Below, one piece after another: positions 1-10,999 of a DNA stretch of 64,000 nt. The notes beneath the pieces were generated by a model. It worked only from the letters and a program-made list of their open reading frames with translations, had not been told where the DNA came from and ran no database searches. The position numbers and the translations under genes are program-made. Every line of letters begins with the position of its first letter. The stretch's first letter is position 1. The stretch comes from Haemonchus contortus (Eukaryota; Nematoda; Chromadorea; Rhabditida; Trichostrongylidae): positions 48,013,836 to 48,077,835 of the forward strand of contig LS997565.1 of assembly GCA_000469685.2 (NCBI GenBank). The letters run 5' to 3'.

Positions 1-239
1 AGAGCGTCTCCAATAATAAACTTAATGTTAGCTCCTTCCTTGATTCAAACATTACCTCTATCCATTCCCTTTTTACTAACCCCAAACCAATGAACCTCAA
101 GGGAAGGTGGAGATGGTGGTTCGTCTGGTGAAGAGGCGAAACGAGCCAGCTTTAGTTTGTGTGGTTATTATGTTTTTTTTGATGTGTTTGCTTAATGTCG
201 TTTTTATGCTCCACTGACTTCAATTTGTTGCACTTAACT

Positions 240-1170
240 TACTTATACATATACGGCTCATGTGCGAGCACCAGCAACAGACCATTCACTTCTGTCTTTC
301 GCGATCGCCATCCACGGTTGACTCGGAATTCGACGAAGATGTCGATGTGAGGAGTCGTTCAGCTGCTGTCGCAGCTGTTTCACGTAATCGACAAGCGCAT
401 CCACCCATCTCGCGGCAGGTCTACCTTTAGATTGTGAAGATCCTACGAAGTCCACTCAATGATATTCTTTTCCATCTGTAATAATCTCTTCTCAGTATAT
501 GACCTGCCCACCAAAATTTTGCATTCTTCTTCTTTTCCCCTAGATCATGGAGTCAAGACATTCTGCGCATATCGGGGCTGCGGAGGCCGGCTCGATATTA
601 AGTGAGCCGATTGAACCTCGAAAGTCCTCGCTCGAGCCTCTGTAACTTGTGCTCAAAACCTTTGACGTGGACGCACTGGTCACCCAAGTCTCCGACCCGT
701 AGCAGAGAGAAGCAGGAAAATGGTGGAATCGAACTGATCAGCGCAAAGCTTCGGGTTGGCCAGACGGTTAGTGACCTCTTTCAGAGGTCCCAAGGCTGCC
801 CCGCTGCTTTCTGCCGTCTCACCAATTCTTCGTCATGCCCTTGTTCATGTTCATGGAACGCTCGAGATACACGTAGGACGAGGTCTCCTTGATAGGTGTA
901 CCATCGATCTTAATTTGACCTTCGTTAGCCCAAGCATTGTTCATGAATCCTGTGTTCGTTTGGTTGATCAGTCCTACATTCTTTCTGTTTTACTAAGTTC
1001 AGCAAGCATAGTGCTTCTGCAATGCTACTTGAAAAGAGAATGATTTCGTCCGCAAAGCGGAGTGAACCGCCTATCCACACGGATGCGCTTTTCCTCCCAG
1101 TCTAACGACTTCATAACCCACTGCAGCGCGGCTGTGAAGAGCACCAGAACAGGCACTTGCTGCTTTCATA
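240..1170 (-). mobile_element. RTE-type non-LTR retrotransposon, decayed 3' part
   Basis: Minus-strand translation gives fragments typical of the end of an RTE reverse transcriptase. Around 1150-1050 there is LFTAALQWVMKSLDWEEKRI, then after a frameshift RFADEIILFSSSIAEA (the catalytic FADD box with D to E). Around 900-840 there is a remnant of the conserved SSYVYL block. 455-258 carries the C-terminal GRPAARWVDALVDYVKQLR and WMAIAKDRSEW. Several stops and frameshifts break the frame, so this is a dead element. The upstream part of the reverse transcriptase is missing: a MITE and then the unit 1 duplication begin at its edge. The RTE assignment comes from recalled family motifs, not a search. 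Confidence 0.8.
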
Positions 1171-1375
1171 GTCCACCGGCCGGCCGGCGCGCAGGCGCAC
1201 TGACGTGAAACGAATTAGTTCGTATGTAAAAAGTCTACGTCTGTTGCATCTTATTTTACGGTCAGAACAGGTCAGAGCCTGAAATGAAATGCAACAGACA
1301 GATTTCTCACATACGAATCAATTCGTTTGACGTGAGAGCGCCGGCGCTGGCTCGCTCGCCGGCTGGCCGGTGGAC
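1171..1375. mobile_element. MITE with long terminal inverted repeats and TA target duplication
   Basis: The element begins GTCCACCGGCC and ends GGCCGGTGGAC, and is flanked by TA at 1169-1170 and 1376-1377. The inverted repeats extend about 95 bp inward with mismatches, for example ACGTGAAACGAATTAGTTCG against the complement of the stretch near 1315-1335, so nearly the whole 205 bp folds back. There is no coding capacity. A TA duplication fits a Tc1/mariner-type non-autonomous element. It lies between the RTE relic and the left edge of the unit 1 duplication. Confidence 0.8.
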
Positions 1376-1394
1376 TATGCAACGAAAAACAAGG

Positions 1395-3080
1395 TATCAA
1401 AAACGTGACTTATTGACAAGGGCTTATTTCAGATGGAATTGTTCACCTTCAGCCGAGATATCATTCCTTGAGATTGAGTTGTCAGCTGATAAGAACCTTC
1501 TTCACAATCTCATAAGTTTTACAGCTTTACAGCCAACTTCGCAGACACGATCGTACTCCAACCGCTTGTTTTTGAACAAATACAGACTTGCTTTTGTATT
1601 TTACACAACATTTGCAGCGGCGGTGAACGATTTGTTGCATTACAATGATTGTGTTAATCAAAAAACGTATTTCATGAAAAAGCTTCTCCCGGAAAACAAC
1701 TCGGATTTGTTGTTCAAATCCAATGACTCACAACGATCCCGGATACAACTATAATATTGTGTTGCATGGTGAGTCCACGCCCGTTTTTCTTGTCAATGCT
1801 TAACCTTACCAAGCCCACACAGACTTATTTTGAAGGTTGTCTTCATTTTATCCTTGCTATGTGCGATAGCGCTAGCATATACACATGTATGAGTATGTGC
1901 AGTCCTTTTTCTGTCAAGGAGTTCATAATTTCCCTTACTCCATTACTTCACTTAACCTAGCGTACCCAAACGTCAAGGGACCGGAGGTAATAATAACGAA
2001 CTTCGCCACAGTGATTTGACCAGAGATCAACAGCCTAATGGACAAGTATTGTCCAATGTCTCTTTTTTGAAAGCCAACAGGACCAAAGTCATGGGGAATG
2101 TAAGCACATTTCCTTTCTAAGAAAATATGGCGGTCAACCCTTTATGCTTCCTCAGATTTTTTTATTACCCCCATTATAGTATATAAAGAATTAAAGGCAC
2201 AGTTCACCATAACTCAGAGGTACCCCTTTTCAGTCGAAAAACGAAAGTATAGATTGGGGATAGTTCTTCGATAGTGAAGAAAGCGGGAAAAATCGCCAAT
2301 TTCAAGAAAAATAAGGCTCTCGAAAAATGAAAATGGAGCTTGGACGAGATTACCATAACGGAAGTAAAATGGAAGCGGTATTCGGACAAGATTTCATTCG
2401 TTTTAGTTGCGCAAAGAGCAGACTAAATCAAGCTAGAACTGTACAGAACCGCCTTGCACTGTCGCTGTGGGTCATGACAAGCTGTTTGAAATTCCTGCAT
2501 GAGTTCCGCCTTTGAAATGCCGGTGAAACTCGTCCGAGCATGCACACGGTGCAATCTTTGAGCCTTTATAACACCCTATCCAAGCCATTTGGTATACGAT
2601 AGGGCCCGAAATATATCCTAAGGAAATATCTCATAAGCTTTTTTTATCGAGTTCTATGTCTGTATGCAAACTTTTCCCCCATGCCCTTTTACTACGTTTT
2701 ACTTTTACTAATTCTCTAACTTGATCGTTGATCCAAGGGTTTTGCTTAGGTCGATATGATTTCGTGTTGAACTCTCGCGAGGTTGTTATCAGACTGAAAT
2801 GACTGTCGTTTCGGCGGTATCGCCTCCCTTGGAGCCTAACAAGATCAAAACAATTTTTGCATATCCGACCAGATGCAGACAGAGCCAACTTAACTTCTTG
2901 TAGCTCTCCTCAAAAGTCCATCGAACCCGTTTTCTTAAAAATGAGGTGGGGAGGGGGGAGATTCATAAGCAATAACTCTTTCAGGTTTGAATCTATCCTC
3001 TGACTTAGCACTGAAAATATGCTCCTTTTCCGAAGTTCGCTACTATGTACCATTTGACTTATCATTTTTCTTGAAAGGAA
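1395..3080. other. Upstream region of the unit 1 chemoreceptor
   Basis: No supported gene is seen here. The DNA is AT-rich and is conserved in recognisable form in unit 2 (18340-19110), for example around 1540-1600 and 1750-1930. It therefore contains the 5' flank, and presumably the promoter, of the chemoreceptor gene. I see no distinct motif that I would name. Confidence 0.5.
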
Positions 3081-6000
3081 ATGCCAGTGAGCATAGTGCA
3101 AACGTTCTTGGAGGCTTTTATTTTATTTTTCTACATATTTGTTCTACTCACTATAGCAACATCTCGAGAGAAAATATTCTGTAGTGCGTTCTATATTCTA
3201 TTTATTTTTACAGGTTCGTCATCTTGCTATACTCAATCTACTTGAAATTTTGTTGAAAGTTTGTGCTTTGGAGAAGTATCTAATTACCTTGAAGCGTTTT
3301 GGACGCCATAAGGTTTCTCACTGCAGCATAAACAAGTCTAAGATTCTCAAGGAGGATGGAGAATTGGAATTCAATATTTAGAGTAAAAGCTTAGAATAGT
3401 GAGAGATCGAAGCCTTCCAGCAACAATAAATGACGTCGTATTTTTCATTGAAAGCGATCTCAAAGTGGTGTTCAAACAATTTGATGGTTTCACAATTTGT
3501 TGACTCTGGATCAACTTATTTCTCAACAAGTTTATTGAAAGGTCTTACTGAGTGACTACTCAGAGGCTAATGGAAAGACGTTGCTTTTGCTGTACCAGCT
3601 TCCTCTTTTGCAGAGAATAATCAGGATCATAATTTCTGAGAAACCTGAAGAGAACAAACGACTCTAAAGCACTGTAGACAACAATTTAGTATTTCTGATA
3701 TACAAAGCAGTGATGGAGTGGAATTATCTAAAAATTGGACGACCAACGAATGGACTGCAATGAGTTACCAAAGAATTGTAGAGGACAGTAAAGTTTGTGT
3801 ATAAAAAGTCTGGCAGCGGATGCACCGGGAACCAGCTAGATTCTTCTGCCAGCAAAAGGAGTCAATCGCGTGCTCATGCGTAGGAAGAGGTAGTAGGATG
3901 GATGAAAATATTATTCGATGATGATAGTGGAAGGTCAAGGATAATGTCACCGAACAAACAGTGCCCCACATGCTGCTTTCACGAGAAAAAATCGAAATAT
4001 ACGGTTCCCGGACCTTCTGCATGGAACAGTAGATGTATGTGTTACCGTTTTAAACAGACCCCTTTCTTCACGTTTCTGCGTAGGTGTCATGTCTCACCGT
4101 ATGAACACCTAGGGAAATCCGGAAATCCGGTACCTCTAAAAAGCCGAGCACTGGCGAGAGCGGTTCCCTTTAAGGTGGAGTCGCTATGAAAATTTCTACT
4201 AACGTGAATGTTTTGGGTCCACCTTACCCACTCTATCTTCCTCTAAGTTGGCGCAACACAACATTGACTGCATCAGGGATAGCATTTGCCTTTTGTACAA
4301 GGCTTCCTAGCTGTCAAAATCATTAATTTCGTCAGGTGCCTCTTTTTTACCATTAATACAATTCTCCGAGATCGTATTTTACCTCCAGTCAGCATACAAC
4401 TTAGTCAAGTCTAGGCCAGCCATCGAAGATCCATGAGCGTTACCAACATCCGCATCAGTCAGATATCACCAGAAGAAAAGTCAAAAGAAACGAGAAAGGA
4501 CCACCAGAAAATTCAGGAACGGTCAAATGAAACTAAAGGAAAGAAGAAATACGCACGTCAAAGAAAACGCAATAGTCACATTACCGCGAAACGATAGGAA
4601 TGGATGAATATAGATGGCTCTTCTCGCTTGTCTAACACTATGACCACTTTTGACGGAGCCTCATTAGTGGAATCAAAAGAAAAGAAGATGATGATAGGGA
4701 TAAGGTTCTCAATCCTAATAAATGTGATATCTAAGCTCGGATTGAGCTCAGAAGGCATCAAGAGTGAAGCAAACGGCAAAACACTGTAAAGTACGAAAAA
4801 CATACCGCAATAAATGTGAAGAATCAAAGTTGGAGAAGCCTGAACCTGGAATCGCCTCAAATTATAATAAATCCATCCGCCATCAATATAAAATCATAAA
4901 TAGAGAGGAGATAAAATCATGTCGAAGGTCATGTGGAATCAAGGGACATACCGATTGTGTTGGGAATTAGCCGACCTTTGTGGCTGTGGTCTCTGAAACT
5001 CTCTTGAATAGAATGTAGAGCGACAAAAGGTTGACTATTCGAAGATGTTGTTACCTTTTAGGCATTGCCGACATCATGTCACTTCTTTTTAATTTCGTTC
5101 TCCGACTTAACATCGAACTAAGTCTAAGCAGTGAATTTCGTTTCGTTATTCTTTATTGTATCACGGCTGGAAGAGCAATGTTTACTGCTCATATTCTTGG
5201 AAATACGTTCATCACCTTCAACCGATTTTCTTCCATATGTTTGATGCACAAGTACAATAAGGTACGCATTCAGTTAAAAAGAGCATTTTTCCAGCTAAGA
5301 ATCCCTCAGTAAGGTGTCGATAGTGCTGCTAAGCATCTTTGACTGCAACGGTCTATGCGTGTTCAGTACTGTACAGTCCCAAAGACGTCGACTATATGCT
5401 CAATTCCGCCCTCGAAGGAGAACCTAGCTAGTCTCAGTCGGAGACCCTTCAAACGATTACGCAATACTGGCCAACCACTTGCAATCCTTGTTATAATACG
5501 ATCCTTTCACTCCACAGCAAGTTTCGTGCTATCATAGGTTAATCCTTTTTAGGTTTTCTTTTCTCCTGAGTAGTTCTTTTCTCCAGGACGGGTAATTTCT
5601 GCAGGATTATGGCATCATCGCAGTCGGTTGCTATTAATGCTTCCTTGCTCGGGATGCGCGCAAAAACTATTTCGCCGCGCCTCCCAATCTGCTTCCTGCC
5701 ACGAACACAGGCCTTGTTCTTACATGATAGAATCCAACACTCAGCTACATCAACTTTTTCTTCGCTCTGAGCACACTACTAGTTCTACGAATGATCTCTT
5801 TCCTTCTGTGCTCCCCTATCCAATCGAAATTTTTTTCCACCATCCGTGGCTATTCAGATAAGGCTAGTATTGAAGCGAGAAAACAAACAGTCCTCCATGC
5901 AGTTTTTGTGGTACAAATAGCACATTCGACTAAAAGTGTGACCCTAGAGGCATTTTGTTCAGATATGGATACGAAGAAATGTATTTATCATCCTAACTGT

Positions 6001-9000
6001 CCAGTATGGTGTATCAATTGCCGCAGTTGCTTACACTGTCACGTCGAAAATTTTGTACTCTCAAAGTGAAGACGGAACGTATAAGTTTCGAGGAATAGAT
6101 CCATCCGTAGCTACGGTCAGTTTGAAGCCTTTTCAAGATGTAGCAGTGTATCCATTCAGTGAATTGTTCAAGAGTTACATTGTGTTGCACTCACTACTGG
6201 TCGTGAAAGAGAATTGAATTTCTATTCTATCCTTCCCTATCCCCTTATACACAGTTGTCTAATCTTACTTTTGAGCTTCAGTCATGCTTACCTCTGTGCG
6301 ATCGTGGTTACCCTTGTTGCTTCAAATGAGTGAGAGAGCAGTGCGTAGAGAGAGGTCTTGATGCTAAGTGGTTTCTAGAAACTGAACCCCAGTTTACCCT
6401 CGCAGTGTATTTTTCTACTAGAAGTGTATCAACAGAGAAGCAAACCAACAACCACTAGTAACCTCTTGAAAAAGTGTTATGAGAAACATGTAATATCAAA
6501 TTGATTGAATCACGTTCGAGTATTGGAAACATCCTCAAACAACTGTAGTTTCCTGCGCTTTCCATCAGCTTCCAGCGATTAACTGGACCTACCTCTTGAC
6601 CCTTGGTAGAATTTGCGGTATGCGCCTACGAGAAATCATCTCGAAGGAGGAATGAGGAGCGCGTATGCCTTCCAGCTCAACAGTTTCTCTATGCTGTACC
6701 AGCAGAACTTCAGTAGAACGGGCTCTTGAGCTTTTCACAAGGCATGAAATCCCAACCTTGACCGTTTGGCCCAGTCTGCCCCGGAAGTTTCACATTCGCA
6801 TTCATCATTCTCATCAAGCCGTGTGATAGATTCGGAACCGCACGATAATATGATCTTGAAAGTTCAAAATTTATTTGATCTCAAATTTAGCTTGTTGTTG
6901 CAGCCGCAGCATAGCTCCCATATATTAGGTTGGAAGATAAGTTTGCAAGACTTCGGACGATTTTTTGAGTTTTATATTTCTTTATCAATCTCTGTCTCTT
7001 GTATCAAGGACACGTGCCCATCTTTCGGGCAGCTTTTCGTTCCCTTTCTTCCAGAATTACGTGGCCGCGACGGGAAAAAATGGTCGTTTCCATTTTCGAG
7101 ATGACGACGATCATTAAATTTTGTGTCCCTTAGATGTGCTTCAGCGCTCTGGATAGGTGATGACCAGAAGGCGCTAGGCTCGGTAAGTAAGATGGATGCA
7201 ACAGTACTTCGTATCGAAGTTCCATAATTTTTAACGCGTTTCGTTGGCGTCATCCGGGCGTGCGTTAACGCGGTGTGGAAAGATATTGAGATTTTCGGGC
7301 GTAACTCTCGCATTACCCTGGCCACTTTTTGCAAGTGGTTAGCGTAGACTGTGGCCGTCACTGTAGTGCCACTGTTCAGCATACCCCATTAGATCATTCC
7401 ACCCAGCCACCAGCAACACAATAAAACCTTCTTCTCATGAAGGTCTGCGTCAGGCTCCGTAGGAAGCTTTTCACCTCGCGCAGCCCAGTGGCGCTCACGT
7501 GTATGGTTTAAGTAGAGCACCCCGTTCTCATCTCCGGTCGTTATGCCTCGTAAGTCCTTTACATTGGAACGAAGCAGAAGAGCAGAAGAGACAGCCACGT
7601 GCATCCTCTTCGTCTCGTCCCACAGGCGTAGTTCATGGTCAGACAGGCGTAGAGCATGAGAAACCTTCTCACGAGCCCTTTTATGTTCATTTTCGAAATC
7701 CTACAGAACACTCTATAGCAATCAGGTGCGAAAACATTCAGAAAGGGATTTGGTTTCTTCATGGAGGAACATGTTCAGTGTTGCAGGACTTATCTTCCAA
7801 CTTAATAGATGATGATCTTTCGATTTGAGTTCGAACCTCACGCACTGAATAATCGTAACTAATGCTCATCGTTCGTATAAATGAGCTTGTATAAAAAAAC
7901 CGCGATTTTCCTTTCACGAGCTGGTTCTGATACCTTCTTCCGAACAACACACAGCCGGTTGTCTTGAACGAATATAAACTTTGAATGGAACATTCCACAT
8001 TGCATTTTTTGCCAAATGATTTTCTTATTCGTTACCCGTGTTATAAGTTACATCAGCCTGAAAATCAGTAAAATATTCAGAGAAGGAATGCGGTATTCGG
8101 TGCTTCTCACAATTAGAAGGCAAACGATTCGCAAAAACACATCCAGAAAATATAGCCGAATCCTGGACCTTCTGACAAACTCCTTTTTCTTTTGACCAAA
8201 TTTTCTGTCGATGAAGCACTGTAGTTACGCGACAGAGCAAAGCTGTCTGCTTCAATGTAAACAAGAGACTTGACTTCTGGTTGGCGATCGATCTTAAAGG
8301 AAGAACTCAATGGTTCGTGCTTCATTCAGGTCAAATAGAAAGTGCCTATTCTTCAGGTCCAGAAAGTGATACCTTACTACTGCTTCTTGTGAAAATGTAG
8401 CTCTGGGAAGGGACACATAACATTTATCTAAAAATTGGCACTGTGTCCTGTGTTGTTCTGTGTTGTTCCGTGTCACACTAGGTCAATGCAATTTTTCAAC
8501 TCGGCCACAGTAGGGAAGGAGCGAGGGGTTAGGCGAGTTCTTTTCCGCACGAGGTAGCATCTCACTCATCCCGGTGCGTCTACCATCCCGAGCCTTAATA
8601 GAAAAAACCACATCCCCAGGCTGGACTCGCATATGAGCTCAAAGATGGCCGATGTCCACATTTTTCTTTTCATCTCTGACATAGTGCTAGTGTAACAATT
8701 AACAATAGTAACACCGGTTGAATTTTTCGTTACACTAACACACACTAACACTGTTATGCGCACCTCCCCCCTACATTCGCCCCCCCCCCTCCCTCTTGGT
8801 TGTCACCATTTTGTATAAAAAAATGGAGTAGTTCTGCTTTGTATAGCAAAGAGTGATCAAAACAGTGCACTACGAACACTACAAAAGTGATATGGACAGT
8901 AGAAGAAGAGACACACCGTGAACATTGATATTACAGGTCACCGGATGTATTTCTTCGATCATTGGTGTCGTTTGCTTAGTTACAAGCTTTGTTATGAATG

Positions 9001-10047
9001 TGAAACTATTTGTCACATGGCGGAATCTGCTAAAGAATAAAGACAGATCAACTGCGCGCCATACTGAAAAGGTAAGGTAACCCGTGATCACTGATACCGT
9101 CACTGATACCCTGTTCGGCTACTAGCAGGCGACCGAGTCATGTCTTACGCTAGCACTATTTTGCCAGCAAAATAGTTCAATTTCTTGGATGCTTTTTTGA
9201 TAAGGCCAAGCGCATACTTCAATAATCCGAACATACTTGATCAGACTGACATTTTATTTATTGATTTTTCACAAAAATTTATGCTTGATGTCTGTCTAGT
9301 CCTTGGACTTGGAAGGCTTCACTCTTGAAAAACATTCATTAAATTCATTAATTCAGGGTTTATTGATGTACATAATAACCGCTTTCACCTTAATGATGGT
9401 GATGTACACAGTAGATGTGTTATATGCAGTCTCTTCCGCATCTGAAAATCATGAACTATTCACATGGTTGAATGATCGTGTAAGTATTTTACCCTATCGT
9501 TTCAGCAATATTCATGCTCATTCTACAGCCGTGATGTTATCTTGAATCACGTATTTTCTCTGTAGTAGAGATACTGCTGAACTAGGATTTATACCCACAA
9601 GAAAGCTAACGCTCTGCTAAACTGAAAGCTGGAGCAGTAGCACTGGACCAGCTAGCTCTGGCTTTGCTCGTGAGCTCTTTTCACACAAACTCAGGGACGA
9701 GCTTTGATGTGGGATAAAACCTAGAAAACAGAATAATGATGTTGTGACGGCGTGCTCGGTATAGAAATTACACAATAGTTGACAAATACTCACCCATTAT
9801 TTTGTTCGGTTCAATCTGTGGAGATATTATCAGCATTACAAGAGATTGGCACCCTTCCGAAGGTAATTTTAAAAGTTTTCAGGTGTTCTGGATAAACGAT
9901 TTTTTGGTCACTGTGCCTCCGCTTTCTCTGTTATTGTTCTCCGCGGATCTCCGTCACGCTATTCTAAAGATCTTTCTCAGAGTGAAAGTGAAGCCACCAA
10001 TTTTCGTTACACCAGTTTCTTTCCGTAGAGGTAAGAATTTTGTTTGA
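3081..10047 (+). CDS. Seven-transmembrane serpentine chemoreceptor, six exons, apparently intact
   Basis: Proposed exons: 3081-3213, 5062-5261, 5963-6115, 8937-9071, 9357-9479, 9883-10047. They join in frame (phase 1 after exon 1, phase 0 thereafter) to 302 residues plus TGA, the usual size for nematode chemoreceptors. Each internal boundary has an AG acceptor and GT donor, conserved in unit 2. Exon 1 (ATG 3081) carries TM1 (FILFFYIFVLLTI). Exon 2 carries TM2 and TM3 with LGNTFITFNRFSSICLMHKY. Exon 3 begins IWIRRNVFIILTV and carries TM4 and a loop with SEDGTYKFRGIDP. Exon 4 is TM5 (SSIIGVVCLVTSFVMNVKLF), exon 5 TM6 (GLLMYIITAFTLMMVMY) and exon 6 TM7 (VFWINDFLVTVPPLSLLLF). The TM3 N-R signature and TM7 W-I-N-D fit the Srg/Srv superfamily; the exact family is uncertain. 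Such receptors sit in chemosensory cilia. Intron 3 holds a mariner relic. The start could lie further upstream. Confidence 0.75.
6925..7760 (-). mobile_element. mariner transposase relic in intron 3 of the unit 1 receptor
   Basis: Minus-strand reading shows a decayed mariner transposase: ITTGDENGVLYLNHTRERHW (the TGDE catalytic region with the W of DEKW lost), then LLCCWW, SGTTVTATVYANHLQK, and a C-terminal block LRDTKFNDRRHLEN. The HDNARPH and PPYSPDLAPSD blocks are scrambled by frameshifts. The downstream terminus TTAGGTTGGAAGATAAGTTT begins at 6925 after TA, as in mariner inverted repeats. The other terminus was not found, so the upstream limit is approximate. It is absent from the matching intron of unit 2, where exon 3 and exon 4 are only 0.85 kb apart, so it entered unit 1 alone. 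Confidence 0.75.
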
Positions 10048-10399
10048 AGAGTATAGGAGAGATGGGAACATAACTGCTAGCAAAGAATTCAAGGGCGCAA
10101 TGATACGTAGCACCATAGTTTCTCCTTAAAAAACAGTTTCAACTCTTACTTCGAAAGAGTAGCAGTAAATAAGAGAGTAGTGCAGAATAAAATCACCTAT
10201 GCCAAGTTCAGTTGACTGCCACTATTCGTCTATAATCAGGTGCCTCACTTATCGTGAACTGTCCCTTCAGACATGATGTCTCGGAATTCCAGAGCATGGT
10301 CGTAGAGCAAAATGTCCTGTAGAACTAGTTACTAGGAAACATACTCCAACGTGAATTAAAAAACTTCAGCACTTGATGGCGTACACCTATACTTTACTA

Positions 10400-10700
10400 A
10401 TCACAGTTGTCCACATGGAGGATAAAGGATTGGGGCGCGGCGGGAATTCCCTTCGAGAGATACGCACATGCACTCGACTTCCAATTAGAATCGTAGTGGC
10501 TTATTGAAAGCGTACGTGGCCTATACAATGGCTTGCGGCGGTCAACCGATGTACAAATTGCTTTTTTCATCTCACACGGACCTGGTACCAATAAACTAGA
10601 CCCGGAGGGAAGGAAGGCTTGATCGGCTTGGGCTCGGATATCGAACTGAAATTCGAACCCGTGATCGTCCGCTTGCCCCACTCTTTCATATCTTTCCCAA
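10400..10700 (-). mobile_element. tRNA-derived SINE, unit 1 copy
   Basis: On the minus strand the element begins near 10690 with a tRNA-like head. Its B box reads CACGGGTTCGAATTTC near 10655, followed by a unique body that includes GGTCCGTGTGAGATG. It is the counterpart of 30228-30490, which has the same relative orientation to its receptor copy (antisense), so the insertion predates the duplication. A third relative is at 63340-63570. Limits are approximate. Confidence 0.65.
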
Positions 10701-10999
10701 TATATATGATTCTTCATTAGAGAGTTGAACAGTGTTTTTCAGGTATTGCAAGAATCACAACAGGAGCGCCGTCACATCGTCGCAATATTGTTCAGCTATC
10801 GTAACTTCTTTTGATCAATGCTGCAGTGTTATCAGTAGAAAATTGACAAGTTACAGAATGAACTCTCTAATCATTGTAGTGTTTCATAATTGTGCAAATA
10901 AACGAAATCATCCCTTGTAAAATGTATCTCAAATGAAACATTGCAGGAGATTGTTTGTCCCCTGAAAAAAAAGTTTTTTCCCCCTTCCCGCACGTTTTC

